From Armatimonadota bacterium (GTDB lineage: Bacteria; Sysuimicrobiota; Sysuimicrobiia; Sysuimicrobiales; Sysuimicrobiaceae), in assembly GCA_031432545.1 (NCBI GenBank), contig JAVKGX010000001.1:70411-134410 (forward strand): 64,000 nucleotides of DNA, written 5' to 3'. Made by a program: the position numbers and the translations under genes. The notes under the pieces were generated by a model. The model saw only the letters and a list, made by a program, of their open reading frames with translations. It was not told the origin of the DNA and ran no database searches. Positions 1 through 7,987 of this stretch are shown piece by piece. Position 1 is the first letter of the stretch; each line of letters opens with the position of its first letter.

Positions 1-584
1 AGTCGGACCTCGGGCAGGGGGAACGTCTCCCCGAACTGCTTGTTGAATCGCTCTGCAATGTCCCGCATCAGCTCGATGTGCTGCACCTGGTCTTCGCCCA
101 CGGGCACCAGCCTCGCCTTGTAGAGCAGGACGTCCGCCGCCTGCAGGACCGGATAGTTCAGCAAACCGGCCATCACCCCTACCTTGCCGCCGAGCTGACG
201 CGCCTTCTCCTTGTACTGCGTCATCCGCTCGAGCTGACCGACCGGTGTGACCGTGTTCAGCAGCCACATCAGCTCGCAGTGCTCGGGGACGTGCGACTGT
301 ACGAACAGCACCGAGCGCGCCGGGTCGATGCCGGCCGCAATGTTGGCCACGGCCGCGTCCAGGACCCGACGGGGAAATTCCTGCGGCTCGTAAGGCACGG
401 TGATCGCGTGCAGGTCCACGATGCAGAAAAAGGACTCGTAGTCGCGTTGGAGCTCGGCCCACTGCCGGATCGCTCCGACGTAGTTGCCCACGTGGACGAC
501 GCCCGTAGGCTGAATGCCGGAGAAGACCCGCACGCCGACACCCGCCGGCGTCGTCGCCGCCGACCTCGTCGCCGTCCGTTCCAT
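1..584 (-). CDS. trpS: Tryptophanyl-tRNA synthetase, N-terminal part (runs off left edge)
   Basis: Class I aminoacyl-tRNA synthetase that charges tRNA-Trp in the cytosol. About 194 N-terminal codons are visible. The FSGIQPTG segment (residues 21-28) and the HIGH-type motif in its TrpRS form, HVGN (31-34), are present. The KMSKS loop would lie beyond the edge. The ATG at 584 overlaps the trpC stop as TGATG, so translation is probably coupled. It is the last visible gene of the operon behind the tRNA-Trp T-box at 6562-6899, so uncharged tRNA-Trp would raise both Trp synthesis and the charging enzyme. Family assignment is firm; the extent to the left is unknown. Confidence 0.95.
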   Translation of the reverse strand, partial: MERTATRSAATTPAGVGVRVFSGIQPTGVVHVGNYVGAIRQWAELQRDYESFFCIVDLHAITVPYEPQEFPRRVLDAAVANIAAGIDPARSVLFVQSHVPEHCELMWLLNTVTPVGQLERMTQYKEKARQLGGKVGVMAGLLNYPVLQAADVLLYKARLVPVGEDQVQHIELMRDIAERFNKQFGETFPLPEVR

Positions 585-1405
585 CAGACCCTCCTCAGCG
601 CCCGCAGCGTGGCCGCGGGGTCGGTGCTTGCCATCAGCGCCGTCCCGATCAGGACCGCATGCACACCGGCCTGCCGAACGCGTGCGAGGTCCACCGGGCT
701 CCCGATGCCGCTCTCGCTCACCACCAGCACGTCGTCCGGGATGAGGGGCCGCAGCCGCAGGGTCGTCTGCAGATCCACGGAGAAGGTCCGCAGGTCGCGG
801 TTGTTGATGCCCACGATGCGGGCACCGGCACCGATCGCCCGCCGCACCTCTGCCTCCGTGTGGACCTCGACGATCGCCGCCATCCCCAAGGACTCCGCGA
901 GCTGTCGGAGTCTCAGCAGCGATCCGTCGTCGAGGATCGCCGCGATCAGCAACACAGCATCGGCGCCCAGAGCCCTCGCCTCGTACACGTGGTAGGGCGC
1001 CAGCGTGAAGTCCTTGCGCAGAACCGGCAACGACACTGCCCGGCGCACCTGCATCAGATGCTCCGGCGCTCCGTCGAAGAACCTTCCGTCCGTCAGCACC
1101 GAGATCGCCTGCGCGCCCCCCTCCTCGTACGCGCGCGCCAGCGCAACCGGATCCGCTCCGGCACGGAGGACGCCGGCCGACGGCGAGGCCGCTTTGATCT
1201 CACCGATCACGGCGACCGACCCGGTGCGCAGGGCGGCGGCGAAGTCGCGCGGTGCGGGTGCCTGCAGCGCGCGTGTGCGCACGATGGCCTCCGGTACGTC
1301 CGCGGCCGCCCGGCGGAGTTCCTGCCGCTTGTGCGCGACGATCGCCTCCAGCACCCAGAACCCGCGGGGCGCCGTTTGGGCGCCGTGCCTTCGCCTCGCC
1401 GTCAT
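584..1405 (-). CDS. trpC: Indole-3-glycerol-phosphate synthase
   Basis: Converts CdRP to indole-3-glycerol phosphate in tryptophan synthesis. At 273 aa it has the usual length for a single-domain (beta/alpha)8 barrel. Expected catalytic positions are visible: Lys71 in GEIKAASPS, Lys131 in LRKDF, Glu180 in IVEVH, Asn201 in GINNRDL, and the SESGI phosphate-binding segment. The ATG overlaps the trpD stop by four bases. The protein is not fused to TrpF; trpF, trpB and trpA are not seen in this window and may lie beyond the left edge or elsewhere. Confidence 0.96.
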   Translation of the reverse strand: MTARRRHGAQTAPRGFWVLEAIVAHKRQELRRAAADVPEAIVRTRALQAPAPRDFAAALRTGSVAVIGEIKAASPSAGVLRAGADPVALARAYEEGGAQAISVLTDGRFFDGAPEHLMQVRRAVSLPVLRKDFTLAPYHVYEARALGADAVLLIAAILDDGSLLRLRQLAESLGMAAIVEVHTEAEVRRAIGAGARIVGINNRDLRTFSVDLQTTLRLRPLIPDDVLVVSESGIGSPVDLARVRQAGVHAVLIGTALMASTDPAATLRALRRV

Positions 1406-2421
1406 GCCGTCACCGAAGGGGCCAGAAAGGCCCGCAGAGCCTCGAGCTTGCCGTACGCCGCTCCCGTCTCGATCGCCTCCGCCGCACGGGCCACGCCCTC
1501 CCGAAGGTCCGCAGCCTCCCCGGCGACCATCAGCGCCGCCGCGGCGTTGAGCACGACGACGTCGCGGTACGGGCCCCGCTCACCCCGCAGCACGCGCACC
1601 GCGATGTCGGCGTTGTCCGACGCGTCTCCGCCGCGAATGGCTTCCGGAGGATACCGCGGCAGATCGGCGTCGTCCGGCGACAGCACGAGGGTTCGAATCG
1701 TATCCCCGCGCACTTCCGCCGCCAGCGAAGGGCCGCTGATCGAGATCTCGTCGAGTCCTCCCCCGTGCACCACCAGCGCATGCTCGGCCTGCAGGGCCCG
1801 CAGGACCTCCGCGATCCGTCCCACCAGCGAGGAAGCGTACACCCCGACGACCTGACGGCGCGCGTGGGCCGGATTGGTGAGCGGCCCCAGCACGTTGAAC
1901 ACCGTCCTCAGTCCGATCTCCCGCCGCGGTCCCACGGCGTGCCTCATCGCGGGGTGGAATCGGGGGGCGAACAAGAAGCCGATGCCGATTTGCTCGATCG
2001 CCTCGGCCACACGCGCCGGAGCGGCGTCGACCCGGATCCCCAGAGCCTCGAGCAAATCCGCGCTGCCGCACCGGCTGCTGACTGCTCGGTTGCCGTGCTT
2101 GGCGACGTGCACACCCGCGCCTGCCACGACGAACGCCGCGACGGTCGAGATGTTGAAGGTGCCGGCGCCGTCGCCCCCGGTGCCGCAGGTGTCGACCACG
2201 AGGGGCACGCGGGGTCGGATCGTCTCGGCGCGCGCCCGCATCGCGGTGGCGAATCCGGCGATCTCCTCGGGCGTCTCCCCCTTGATCCGCAACGCGGTGA
2301 TCAGCGCGGCGATCTGCGCCGCAGTCGCCTCTCCATCCATGATCTGACCCATGACCCGGGCCGCTTCGTCACGACCCAGCGACCCGCCGTCTGCCACCTT
2401 CTGTATGGCCTCTCGAATCAT
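1402..2421 (-). CDS. trpD: Anthranilate phosphoribosyltransferase
   Basis: Transfers phosphoribosyl from PRPP to anthranilate, the second committed step of tryptophan synthesis. The protein is 339 aa, a standard length. The PRPP/metal signature GTGGDG is at residues 80-85, the anthranilate-contacting KHGNRAVSS starts at Lys108, and a GPLTNP segment follows. It is a stand-alone enzyme, not fused to TrpG. A 42-base gap separates it from trpG upstream, and it overlaps trpC downstream by four bases. It belongs to the T-box operon. Confidence 0.97.
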   Translation of the reverse strand: MIREAIQKVADGGSLGRDEAARVMGQIMDGEATAAQIAALITALRIKGETPEEIAGFATAMRARAETIRPRVPLVVDTCGTGGDGAGTFNISTVAAFVVAGAGVHVAKHGNRAVSSRCGSADLLEALGIRVDAAPARVAEAIEQIGIGFLFAPRFHPAMRHAVGPRREIGLRTVFNVLGPLTNPAHARRQVVGVYASSLVGRIAEVLRALQAEHALVVHGGGLDEISISGPSLAAEVRGDTIRTLVLSPDDADLPRYPPEAIRGGDASDNADIAVRVLRGERGPYRDVVVLNAAAALMVAGEAADLREGVARAAEAIETGAAYGKLEALRAFLAPSVTA

Positions 2422-2463
2422 GTCCCGCCTCAGGCAAACAACCTCCCCCGGCGCGGTGGTCCT

Positions 2464-3105
2464 CTACCCGCGTCGCGGCCTCCCCTCCACCCCGACAGGG
2501 CCTGCGTGCGCGCCCCACACACCCGTCGCGTGCCACCGACGCACCAGCTCGAGGAAGTTGCGCAGCAGGTCACGTCCGCCTTCTGTGAGGATCGACTCTG
2601 GGTGGAACTGCACGCCCTCCACCGGCAGCGTCCGGTGGCGAAGCCCCATGACCAGACCGTCAGGCGAGCGCGCGGACACCTCGAGATCCGCCGGCAGTCC
2701 GTCGTCTTCCACCACGAGCGAGTGGTAGCGCGTCGCAGCAAAGGGGTTGGGCAGGCCCGCGAAGATCGTTCGCCCGTCGTGTCGGATCTGCGACGCCTTG
2801 CCGTGGACCTCGCGTGGCGCCAGCCCCACACGCCCGCCGAAGACCTGCCCGATGCACTGGTGCCCCAAGCAGATGCCCAGAACCGGCACGCGGTGCGCCA
2901 GTTGCCGCAGCACGTCGTTGGACACGCCCGCCTCGTCCGGGGTGCACGGACCCGGCGACAGCACGACCGCCTCCGGTTGCATCGCGCCGACCGATTCGGC
3001 CGTGATCGCGTCGTTTCGGAACACACACACCTCCGCCCCCAGCTCGCCGAGGTACTGGGCGACGTTGTAGACGAACGAGTCGTAGTTGTCGATCACGACG
3101 ACCAC
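2464..3105 (-). CDS. trpG: Anthranilate synthase, glutamine amidotransferase subunit
   Basis: Class I glutamine amidotransferase that supplies ammonia to TrpE, and may also serve folate synthesis as PabA. The triad is visible: Cys79 in GICLGHQ, and His168 and Glu170 in FHPES. The N-terminal IDNYDSF hallmark follows directly. The open frame extends to 3177, but the chosen start is the GTG at 3105: family similarity begins there and a GGGAG sits seven bases upstream, whereas the extension would run into the end of trpE. Predicted length is 213 aa. The downstream trpD suggests the Trp role is primary. Confidence 0.93.
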   Translation of the reverse strand: MVVVIDNYDSFVYNVAQYLGELGAEVCVFRNDAITAESVGAMQPEAVVLSPGPCTPDEAGVSNDVLRQLAHRVPVLGICLGHQCIGQVFGGRVGLAPREVHGKASQIRHDGRTIFAGLPNPFAATRYHSLVVEDDGLPADLEVSARSPDGLVMGLRHRTLPVEGVQFHPESILTEGGRDLLRNFLELVRRWHATGVWGAHAGPVGVEGRPRRG

Positions 3106-3142
3106 GGCTCCGCTCCCATCACCTTCTCCCTTCGGTCGTCGA

Positions 3143-4630
3143 TCACAGGCTGCCCGACCCCGCCAGTTCCACGGCACCGAGCAATGCCTTGGCCTTGTTC
3201 ACCGTCTCCTCGTACTCGCGGTGGGGATCCGAGTCGGCGACGATGCCGGCGCCGGCCTGCACGTAGGCCGTGCCCCCGTGGATCACGAAGGTGCGGATCG
3301 CCAGGCAGGTGTCCATCGTCCCGTCGAATCCCACGTACCCGACCGCCCCCGCGTACGGGCCCCGGGCGACCGGTTCCAGTTCGTCGATAATCTCCATCGC
3401 GCGGACCTTGGGCGCCCCGGTGACGGTGCCGTGGGGGAAGACGGCCTGGAGCACGTCGAACGCATCCCGCCCCGGCTGCGGCTCGCCTCGTACCGTGCTG
3501 ACCATGTGCATCACGTGCGAGTACCTCTCGACGACCATCAGCTCCGTGGTTCGCACGCTTCCGTACCTGGAGATCCGCCCGAGGTCGTTGCGGGCCAGGT
3601 CCACCAGCATGACGTGTTCGGCCCGTTCCTTTTCGTCCGTCCGCAGACCGTGCTCCAGCGCCGCGTCTTCGGCGAAGTCGGCTCCGCGCGGCCGTGTGCC
3701 CGCGATCGGGCGCATGCACACCTCGCCATCGGCCATCCGCACCAGCAGCTCCGGAGACGACCCAGCCAGGCGGGCGCCGCCGAACTCGAGGTAGAAGAGG
3801 AACGGCGAGGGGTTGATCGCCCTGGCGGCCCGGTACAGGAGAAAGGAGTCCAGCGCGCCGATGTCGGCCGCGAACCGCTGCGAGAGGACCACCTGGAACA
3901 CGTCGCCCGACCGGATGTAGCGCTTGCAGCGCAACACCCGCTCCGCGAACGCCGTGCGCGTCAGGTTCGATGTCACCGCCGCCGGCGGAGCACCGGCGGC
4001 GGGTTGCGGGGTGAACGGACGGTGCAGCCGCTCCAGCATTTCGTCGATGCGCTCGCAGGCGGCGCGGTAGGCAGCCGCGGCGCCCTCCTCGGCGAACGCA
4101 TGGGCGACGATCCGGATGCGCCGGCGCACGTGATCGAAGGCCAGGACCGTGTCGTACAGCCCCATCTCCGCGATGGGAACGCCCAGGTCGTCGGGCGGGC
4201 GGGCCGGGAGGTGCTCCCAGTCGCGTACGAGGTCGTAGCCCAGGTAGCCGACCAGGCCACCGGCAAAGCGCGGCAGGTCAGCACCCGCCACTGCGCGGTA
4301 CGGCCGCAGCACCTCCCGGACGGCCGTCAAGAACGGGCCGGGCCGCGTGCGGCTGCCGGCACCCTCGATGCGCACCGACTGTCCGTCGTACGTCAGCCTC
4401 TCCCGGGGGCGGGCACCCAGGAACGAATACCGACCCAGCCGCTCCCCACCTTCCACGCTTTCCAGCAAAAACGGTTCGGGCAGGTCGCGGATCTTGAGAA
4501 ACGCCGAGACGGGCGTTTCCAGGTCGGCGACGATTTCGCGCGACACTGGCACCAAGTTGCCTTCGCCCAGCGCCGCCTCGTAGGCGCGCGGCGTCGGCAT
4601 TACCTCGTGCACCCTCGTGCGGATCCTCAT
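3143..4630 (-). CDS. trpE: Anthranilate synthase component I
   Basis: Chorismate-using subunit that makes anthranilate with TrpG. The 495-aa length is typical. The N-terminal region carries LLES at residues 55-58, the motif that binds tryptophan for feedback inhibition, so the enzyme should be allosterically controlled as well as T-box controlled. The C-terminal chorismate-binding domain (about 235-490) shows IAGTRPRG, the DLARNDLGR region, HGTVTGAPK and the GAGIVADSDP segment. Its ATG overlaps the tyrA stop by four bases. Confidence 0.96.
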   Translation of the reverse strand: MRIRTRVHEVMPTPRAYEAALGEGNLVPVSREIVADLETPVSAFLKIRDLPEPFLLESVEGGERLGRYSFLGARPRERLTYDGQSVRIEGAGSRTRPGPFLTAVREVLRPYRAVAGADLPRFAGGLVGYLGYDLVRDWEHLPARPPDDLGVPIAEMGLYDTVLAFDHVRRRIRIVAHAFAEEGAAAAYRAACERIDEMLERLHRPFTPQPAAGAPPAAVTSNLTRTAFAERVLRCKRYIRSGDVFQVVLSQRFAADIGALDSFLLYRAARAINPSPFLFYLEFGGARLAGSSPELLVRMADGEVCMRPIAGTRPRGADFAEDAALEHGLRTDEKERAEHVMLVDLARNDLGRISRYGSVRTTELMVVERYSHVMHMVSTVRGEPQPGRDAFDVLQAVFPHGTVTGAPKVRAMEIIDELEPVARGPYAGAVGYVGFDGTMDTCLAIRTFVIHGGTAYVQAGAGIVADSDPHREYEETVNKAKALLGAVELAGSGSL

Positions 4631-5481
4631 CGATTCCTCTCGACGGTGCGCCCCAGATGGTGCGCGCGTTCCAGCAGCGGGCGCAGCGCGTCTTGCGCGA
4701 TCCCGTCCTCGATCTCGTCCAGGCGCGCGCGAACCCCGCGCAGGGCGCGGACGACCTCATCCCGGTTCATGCGCGTGATCGCGTCCCACATCGCCACCGG
4801 GTTGCGCGCCATGCGGGAGAGGTCTTCGAACGCCGGCCCGGCCATCCGGAACGACTCCGGCTCGTCCCCCGCGGACAGCACCACCGCACAGGCCACCAGG
4901 TACGGCGCATGGCTGATCAGCGCCGCCAGCCTGTCGTGCACCTCGGGCTGCATCACGACCGGCGTCATCCCGATCGCACGCACCACCTCCGCGAGTTCCG
5001 ACACGGCCTGACGATCCGTGAAGCCCGTCGGCGTCAACACGTACGGACGCCCCCGCAGGAAGTCCGGGTCTGCCGCCTCGATGCCCGCTCCCTCGCTTCC
5101 AGCCATGGGGTGCCCTCCCACGAATCGCACCGGCGGGGCAAGGCGCTCCACCGACGCCACGATCGGCGCCTTCACGCTGCCGACATCCGTCAGGATGGTG
5201 CCCGCCGGAAGGTAGGACAGCAGCGCCTTGCACACCGCGACGATCTGCTCGAGAGGGACCGCGACGAACACGATCTGCGCGTCTGCCGCCTCGCGGAGAT
5301 CCGAGGTCGCTGCGTCGGCGGCTCCCCGCTCGACGGCACGGACCGCTGCCGTGGGGTCGCGGTCGACCGCGGTCACCCGCCGTGCCAGACCTCCCCGCCG
5401 CAGCGCCATGCCCAGGGCCCCGCCGATCAGCCCGGTGCCGACCACCGCCGCGTGCCCGAAGCGTGCGCGCCGCCCCGACAT
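4627..5481 (-). CDS. tyrA: Prephenate dehydrogenase (tyrosine branch)
   Basis: NAD(P)-dependent oxidative decarboxylation of prephenate to 4-hydroxyphenylpyruvate. The predicted protein is 284 aa: a Rossmann domain with GTGLIGG at residues 15-21, then the family signature GGHPMAGSE, then the all-helical domain with SHAPYLVA. No ACT or chorismate-mutase domain is attached. The open frame continues upstream to 6216 through aroF in another frame. The chosen start is the ATG at 5481, nine bases after the aroF stop and just before the Rossmann strand. Its place between aroF and trpE puts a tyrosine gene under the tryptophan T-box. Confidence 0.93.
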   Translation of the reverse strand: MSGRRARFGHAAVVGTGLIGGALGMALRRGGLARRVTAVDRDPTAAVRAVERGAADAATSDLREAADAQIVFVAVPLEQIVAVCKALLSYLPAGTILTDVGSVKAPIVASVERLAPPVRFVGGHPMAGSEGAGIEAADPDFLRGRPYVLTPTGFTDRQAVSELAEVVRAIGMTPVVMQPEVHDRLAALISHAPYLVACAVVLSAGDEPESFRMAGPAFEDLSRMARNPVAMWDAITRMNRDEVVRALRGVRARLDEIEDGIAQDALRPLLERAHHLGRTVERNR

Positions 5482-5489
5482 GGTCGTCG

Positions 5490-6524
5490 CTACACCGGTG
5501 CGGCCACCGGCCGCCCGATCGCGGCGCCGATCTGCTGCACGTGCTTCATCATCGCGGCGAACTCCACCGGCCGCAGCTGCTGGGGGCCGTCGCTGAGTGC
5601 ACGCTCCGGGTCGGGGTGGACCTCGACGATGAGCCCGTCGGCTCCCGCGGCAACCGCCGCGCGGGCCAGCGGAGGCACGATGTCGCGCTTGCCGGCGGCC
5701 TGGCTCGGGTCGACCAGCACCGGCAAGTGCGTCAGACGCTTGAGAACCGGGACGGCGCTGATGTCCAGGGTGTATCGCGTGTGCGTGTTGTCGAACCCGC
5801 GGATGCCGCGCTCGCACAGCACGACGTTGGGATTGCCCTCCGACACGATGTACTCGGCGGCGAGCAGCATCTCTTCGAGCGTCGCGCTGGGTCCGCGCTT
5901 GAGGAGCACGGGGTGACCCGATCGCCCGACGTCGCGCAGCAGCGTGTAGTTCTGCATGTTGCGCGCGCCGATCTGCACCATGTCGGCGTAGCGCACGACG
6001 AGTTCGAGTTGGCGCGCGTCCATGGCCTCGGTCACCACGGCCAGGCCGGTCGCCTCGCGTGCCTCGGCGAGCAGCCTCAGACCCTCTTCCTCCAAGCCCT
6101 GGAAAGAGTACGGCGACGTCCGCGGCTTGAACGCACCGCCGCGCAGCATCACCGCACCGGCCGCACGGACCGCGCGCGCGGTCGCCATCAGCTGCTCCCG
6201 GCTCTCGACCGAACACGGGCCGGCGATGACCGCCAGCTCCGCGCCCCCGATGCGGGCCGCCCCCACCCGCACGACGGTGTCCTCGGGCTGGAAGTCACGG
6301 CTGACGAGTTTGAACGGCTGCAGGACCTTGACGATGCGCTCGACGCCCTCCATCGCACCCAGCATGCCGCGCAGTTGCTCCTTGGTGCTGTCGTCACCGA
6401 TGACCCCGATCACGGTCCGCAGGACGCCCTCGGACAGGTGCGCCCCCAATCCGGCCTCGCGTACGCGTGCGACCACGGCGTCCACCTGCTCGCGGGTCGC
6501 CTTCGATCGCATGATGATGATCAT
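5490..6524 (-). CDS. aroF: 3-deoxy-7-phosphoheptulonate (DAHP) synthase, AroF type with N-terminal regulatory domain
   Basis: First step of the shikimate pathway, condensing PEP and erythrose-4-phosphate. The predicted protein is 344 aa. A ferredoxin-like N-terminal domain (about residues 1-70, starting MIIIMRSKA) resembles the regulatory domain of the Thermotoga-type enzyme. The barrel follows, with AGPCSVES, RGGAFKPRTSPY, KRGPSAT and DPSQAAGKR segments. The start is the ATG at 6524, preceded by AGGGGG at eight bases. A TTG at 6569 would lie inside the T-box terminator and is rejected. It is the first gene after the T-box. Confidence 0.95.
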   Translation of the reverse strand: MIIIMRSKATREQVDAVVARVREAGLGAHLSEGVLRTVIGVIGDDSTKEQLRGMLGAMEGVERIVKVLQPFKLVSRDFQPEDTVVRVGAARIGGAELAVIAGPCSVESREQLMATARAVRAAGAVMLRGGAFKPRTSPYSFQGLEEEGLRLLAEAREATGLAVVTEAMDARQLELVVRYADMVQIGARNMQNYTLLRDVGRSGHPVLLKRGPSATLEEMLLAAEYIVSEGNPNVVLCERGIRGFDNTHTRYTLDISAVPVLKRLTHLPVLVDPSQAAGKRDIVPPLARAAVAAGADGLIVEVHPDPERALSDGPQQLRPVEFAAMMKHVQQIGAAIGRPVAAPV

Positions 6525-6561
6525 CGCCGTCGCCCCCTGGCTTCGCGCCCGTTCTGCCTCA

Positions 6562-6599
6562 AAATGCAAAACCTCCCGTCCCCGTTGGGACGGGAGGTT
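6562..6599 (-). terminator. Intrinsic terminator of the trp T-box
   Basis: A near-perfect hairpin: the arm AACCTCCCGTCCC pairs with GGGACGGGAGGTT around a four-base loop, and the transcript then reads TTTTGCATTTT. The 5' arm is also available to the T-box antiterminator. Confidence 0.9.
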
Positions 6600-6899
6600 C
6601 AGATCCTTCCCGCGGTGCCACCCGACTTCCCGACGGCCGTCGCCCGACCGGCCGCCCGGCTCTGTTCGGAACGGGGCACGTGCCCGATTCCGCCTGCTGT
6701 GATCACGGGCCAGGAACCCCGTCGGAGCCTACTCGCGCCGCATCCCGCAAACCCGCCGCGCAAAACGGTCGGCGGTCGGCAGCCTTTCGGTCCGCCCCTC
6801 CCGGGCCCATTCCGCCGGCTTGGCGCTGCCGCACTCCCACCCGTGCGCGGCTCTCTGCGAGCCCACCACCGGCGTACTCGCCCCGGTCATCGGGTTTGT
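6562..6899 (-). promoter_or_regulatory. T-box leader, predicted tRNA-Trp specific
   Basis: The untranslated region upstream of aroF holds all T-box landmarks. Stem I has AGTA opposite a GAATGG loop, so the likely specifier codon is TGG (6809-6807). The AGAGAG distal bulge lies between them. The conserved T-box GGGTGGCACCGCGG is at 6623-6609, and an intrinsic terminator follows. The bulge reads UGGC, which pairs with an acceptor end whose discriminator is G, as in bacterial tRNA-Trp. Uncharged tRNA-Trp would stabilise the antiterminator and allow aroF-trpS transcription. The specifier was assigned by eye. Confidence 0.93.
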
Positions 6900-6905
6900 G
6901 CGCGC

Positions 6906-6935
6906 ATCATACCACGCCCGTCAAGACGGCGACAA
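6906..6935 (-). promoter_or_regulatory. Sigma-70-type promoter of the trp T-box operon
   Basis: -35 TTGTCG (6935-6930), 18-base spacer, -10 TATGAT (6911-6906). The predicted start at about 6899 gives a leader of roughly 335 nt before the terminator end, a normal T-box size. The promoter lies just downstream of the LysR gene that ends at 6949. Confidence 0.65.
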
Positions 6936-6948
6936 TCCGTCGGTTCCG

Positions 6949-7854
6949 TCAGCCCGCCACACCCGAACCGACGGCTGACAGGAACTTCTCCTCCACAGAT
7001 CCCTCAGGCACCTGCCCACGCCAGATGACGTAGACCCGACGGAAAAGGGGCGGCAGATCGGTGATGTGGATGCGCGCCAGCTGCCCGGCCTCTAGCTCGT
7101 GGCGCACCGTGCTCTCTCCGAGGAACGTCAGCCCGACACCTTGGAGGACCATGCGCTTGGCCGCCTCCGCAGGATCCACCTGCACGGCGGGTGAGAACTC
7201 CTCACCCAGTCGCGTGCGCAGCGCCTGCTGGAGCGGTTGGAAGCCCTCTCCCCACCGCGCGAGCAGCACGAGCTCCCGGCTCAAAGCCTCCAAGGGCACC
7301 TGCCGGCCGGCCAGCTCGTGCGTCGGCGGTCCCACGAGGGTCACCGGGTCTTCGAGGATCAACCGGCTGGAGATCTCCTCGTGCTGGGGACGGACGACCA
7401 CAAAGCCGACTTGGATCGTACCCTCAAGCAGCATCTGCGCCACGGCACGGGAGTGCCCCGTCCGCATGACGACGTGGACCTGCGGGTGGCGGGCGTGGAA
7501 CCGATCCAGGATCGTCGGCAGCATGTCCAGACTGACCGACACCACCGTTCCGACGACCAGCGTCTGCACCGCCCCGTCTGCACGCACTTCCGCCAGACCG
7601 TCTTCGATCGCGGCCAGGCCGCGTTCGACGTGGGCGAGCAGAGCCTCCCCGGCGGGTGTGAGCTCGACGCCCCGTCCCGTCCGACGGAACAAACGGTGCC
7701 CGACCTCGCGCTCGAGCGCTCTGATCTGCGCTGAGACGGCGGGCTGAGACAGAAAGAGGGCCGCGGCCGCGCGCGTGATGCTGCGCTCGTGTGCCACCCG
7801 CCGGAACGTCCACAGGCGCTGGAGGTTGAGTGAGGCGTTCCCACCCACAGGCAT
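6949..7854 (-). CDS. LysR-family transcriptional regulator
   Basis: 301-aa LysR-type regulator: an N-terminal winged helix-turn-helix (about residues 10-70, with TRAAAALFLSQPAVSAQI) and a type 2 periplasmic-binding-like effector domain (about 95-295). Its ligand is unknown. It is divergent from the peptidase/dipeptide-permease cluster that begins at 7988, the classical arrangement for a LysR regulator and its target. A GTTAG-N11-CTAAC palindrome lies between them. No Shine-Dalgarno is visible; a TATAAA box lies only eight bases before the ATG, so the mRNA may be leaderless. It is unlikely to control the trp operon, which has its own promoter and T-box. Confidence 0.9.
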   Translation of the reverse strand: MPVGGNASLNLQRLWTFRRVAHERSITRAAAALFLSQPAVSAQIRALEREVGHRLFRRTGRGVELTPAGEALLAHVERGLAAIEDGLAEVRADGAVQTLVVGTVVSVSLDMLPTILDRFHARHPQVHVVMRTGHSRAVAQMLLEGTIQVGFVVVRPQHEEISSRLILEDPVTLVGPPTHELAGRQVPLEALSRELVLLARWGEGFQPLQQALRTRLGEEFSPAVQVDPAEAAKRMVLQGVGLTFLGESTVRHELEAGQLARIHITDLPPLFRRVYVIWRGQVPEGSVEEKFLSAVGSGVAG

Positions 7855-7862
7855 AAGCCGTT

Positions 7863-7868
7863 TTTATA
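7863..7868 (-). promoter_or_regulatory. -10 box of the LysR gene, possible leaderless start
   Basis: TATAAA on the minus strand with eight bases between it and the ATG at 7854. The -35 position falls inside the palindrome at 7882-7902, so binding there would plausibly repress the gene. No good -35 hexamer is visible. Confidence 0.5.
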
Positions 7869-7881
7869 GGGCCCATTGCGA

Positions 7882-7902
7882 GTTAGTATTAGACATTCTA
7901 AC
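7882..7902. promoter_or_regulatory. LysR-type operator palindrome (T-N11-A)
   Basis: GTTAG, 11 bases, CTAAC: a perfect five-base dyad of LysR spacing in the 133-base divergent region between the regulator and the first M24 peptidase gene. It overlaps the expected -35 position of the LysR gene. Confidence 0.7.
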
Positions 7903-7987
7903 AACGCCTCCGTAAACTGTCGCGCAAACCTCTTTGCGGGCGCGGCTTGGCAGCCTGTCGCCGGCTTTCGAGTTTGGAGGGACTCTC

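Noticed and set aside
1252-3390. Very long plus-strand open frame (712 codons) opposite trpC-trpG
   Set aside because: It lies antisense to clearly homologous trp genes, has low-complexity Arg/Pro-rich translation and no ribosome site; a product of high GC content.
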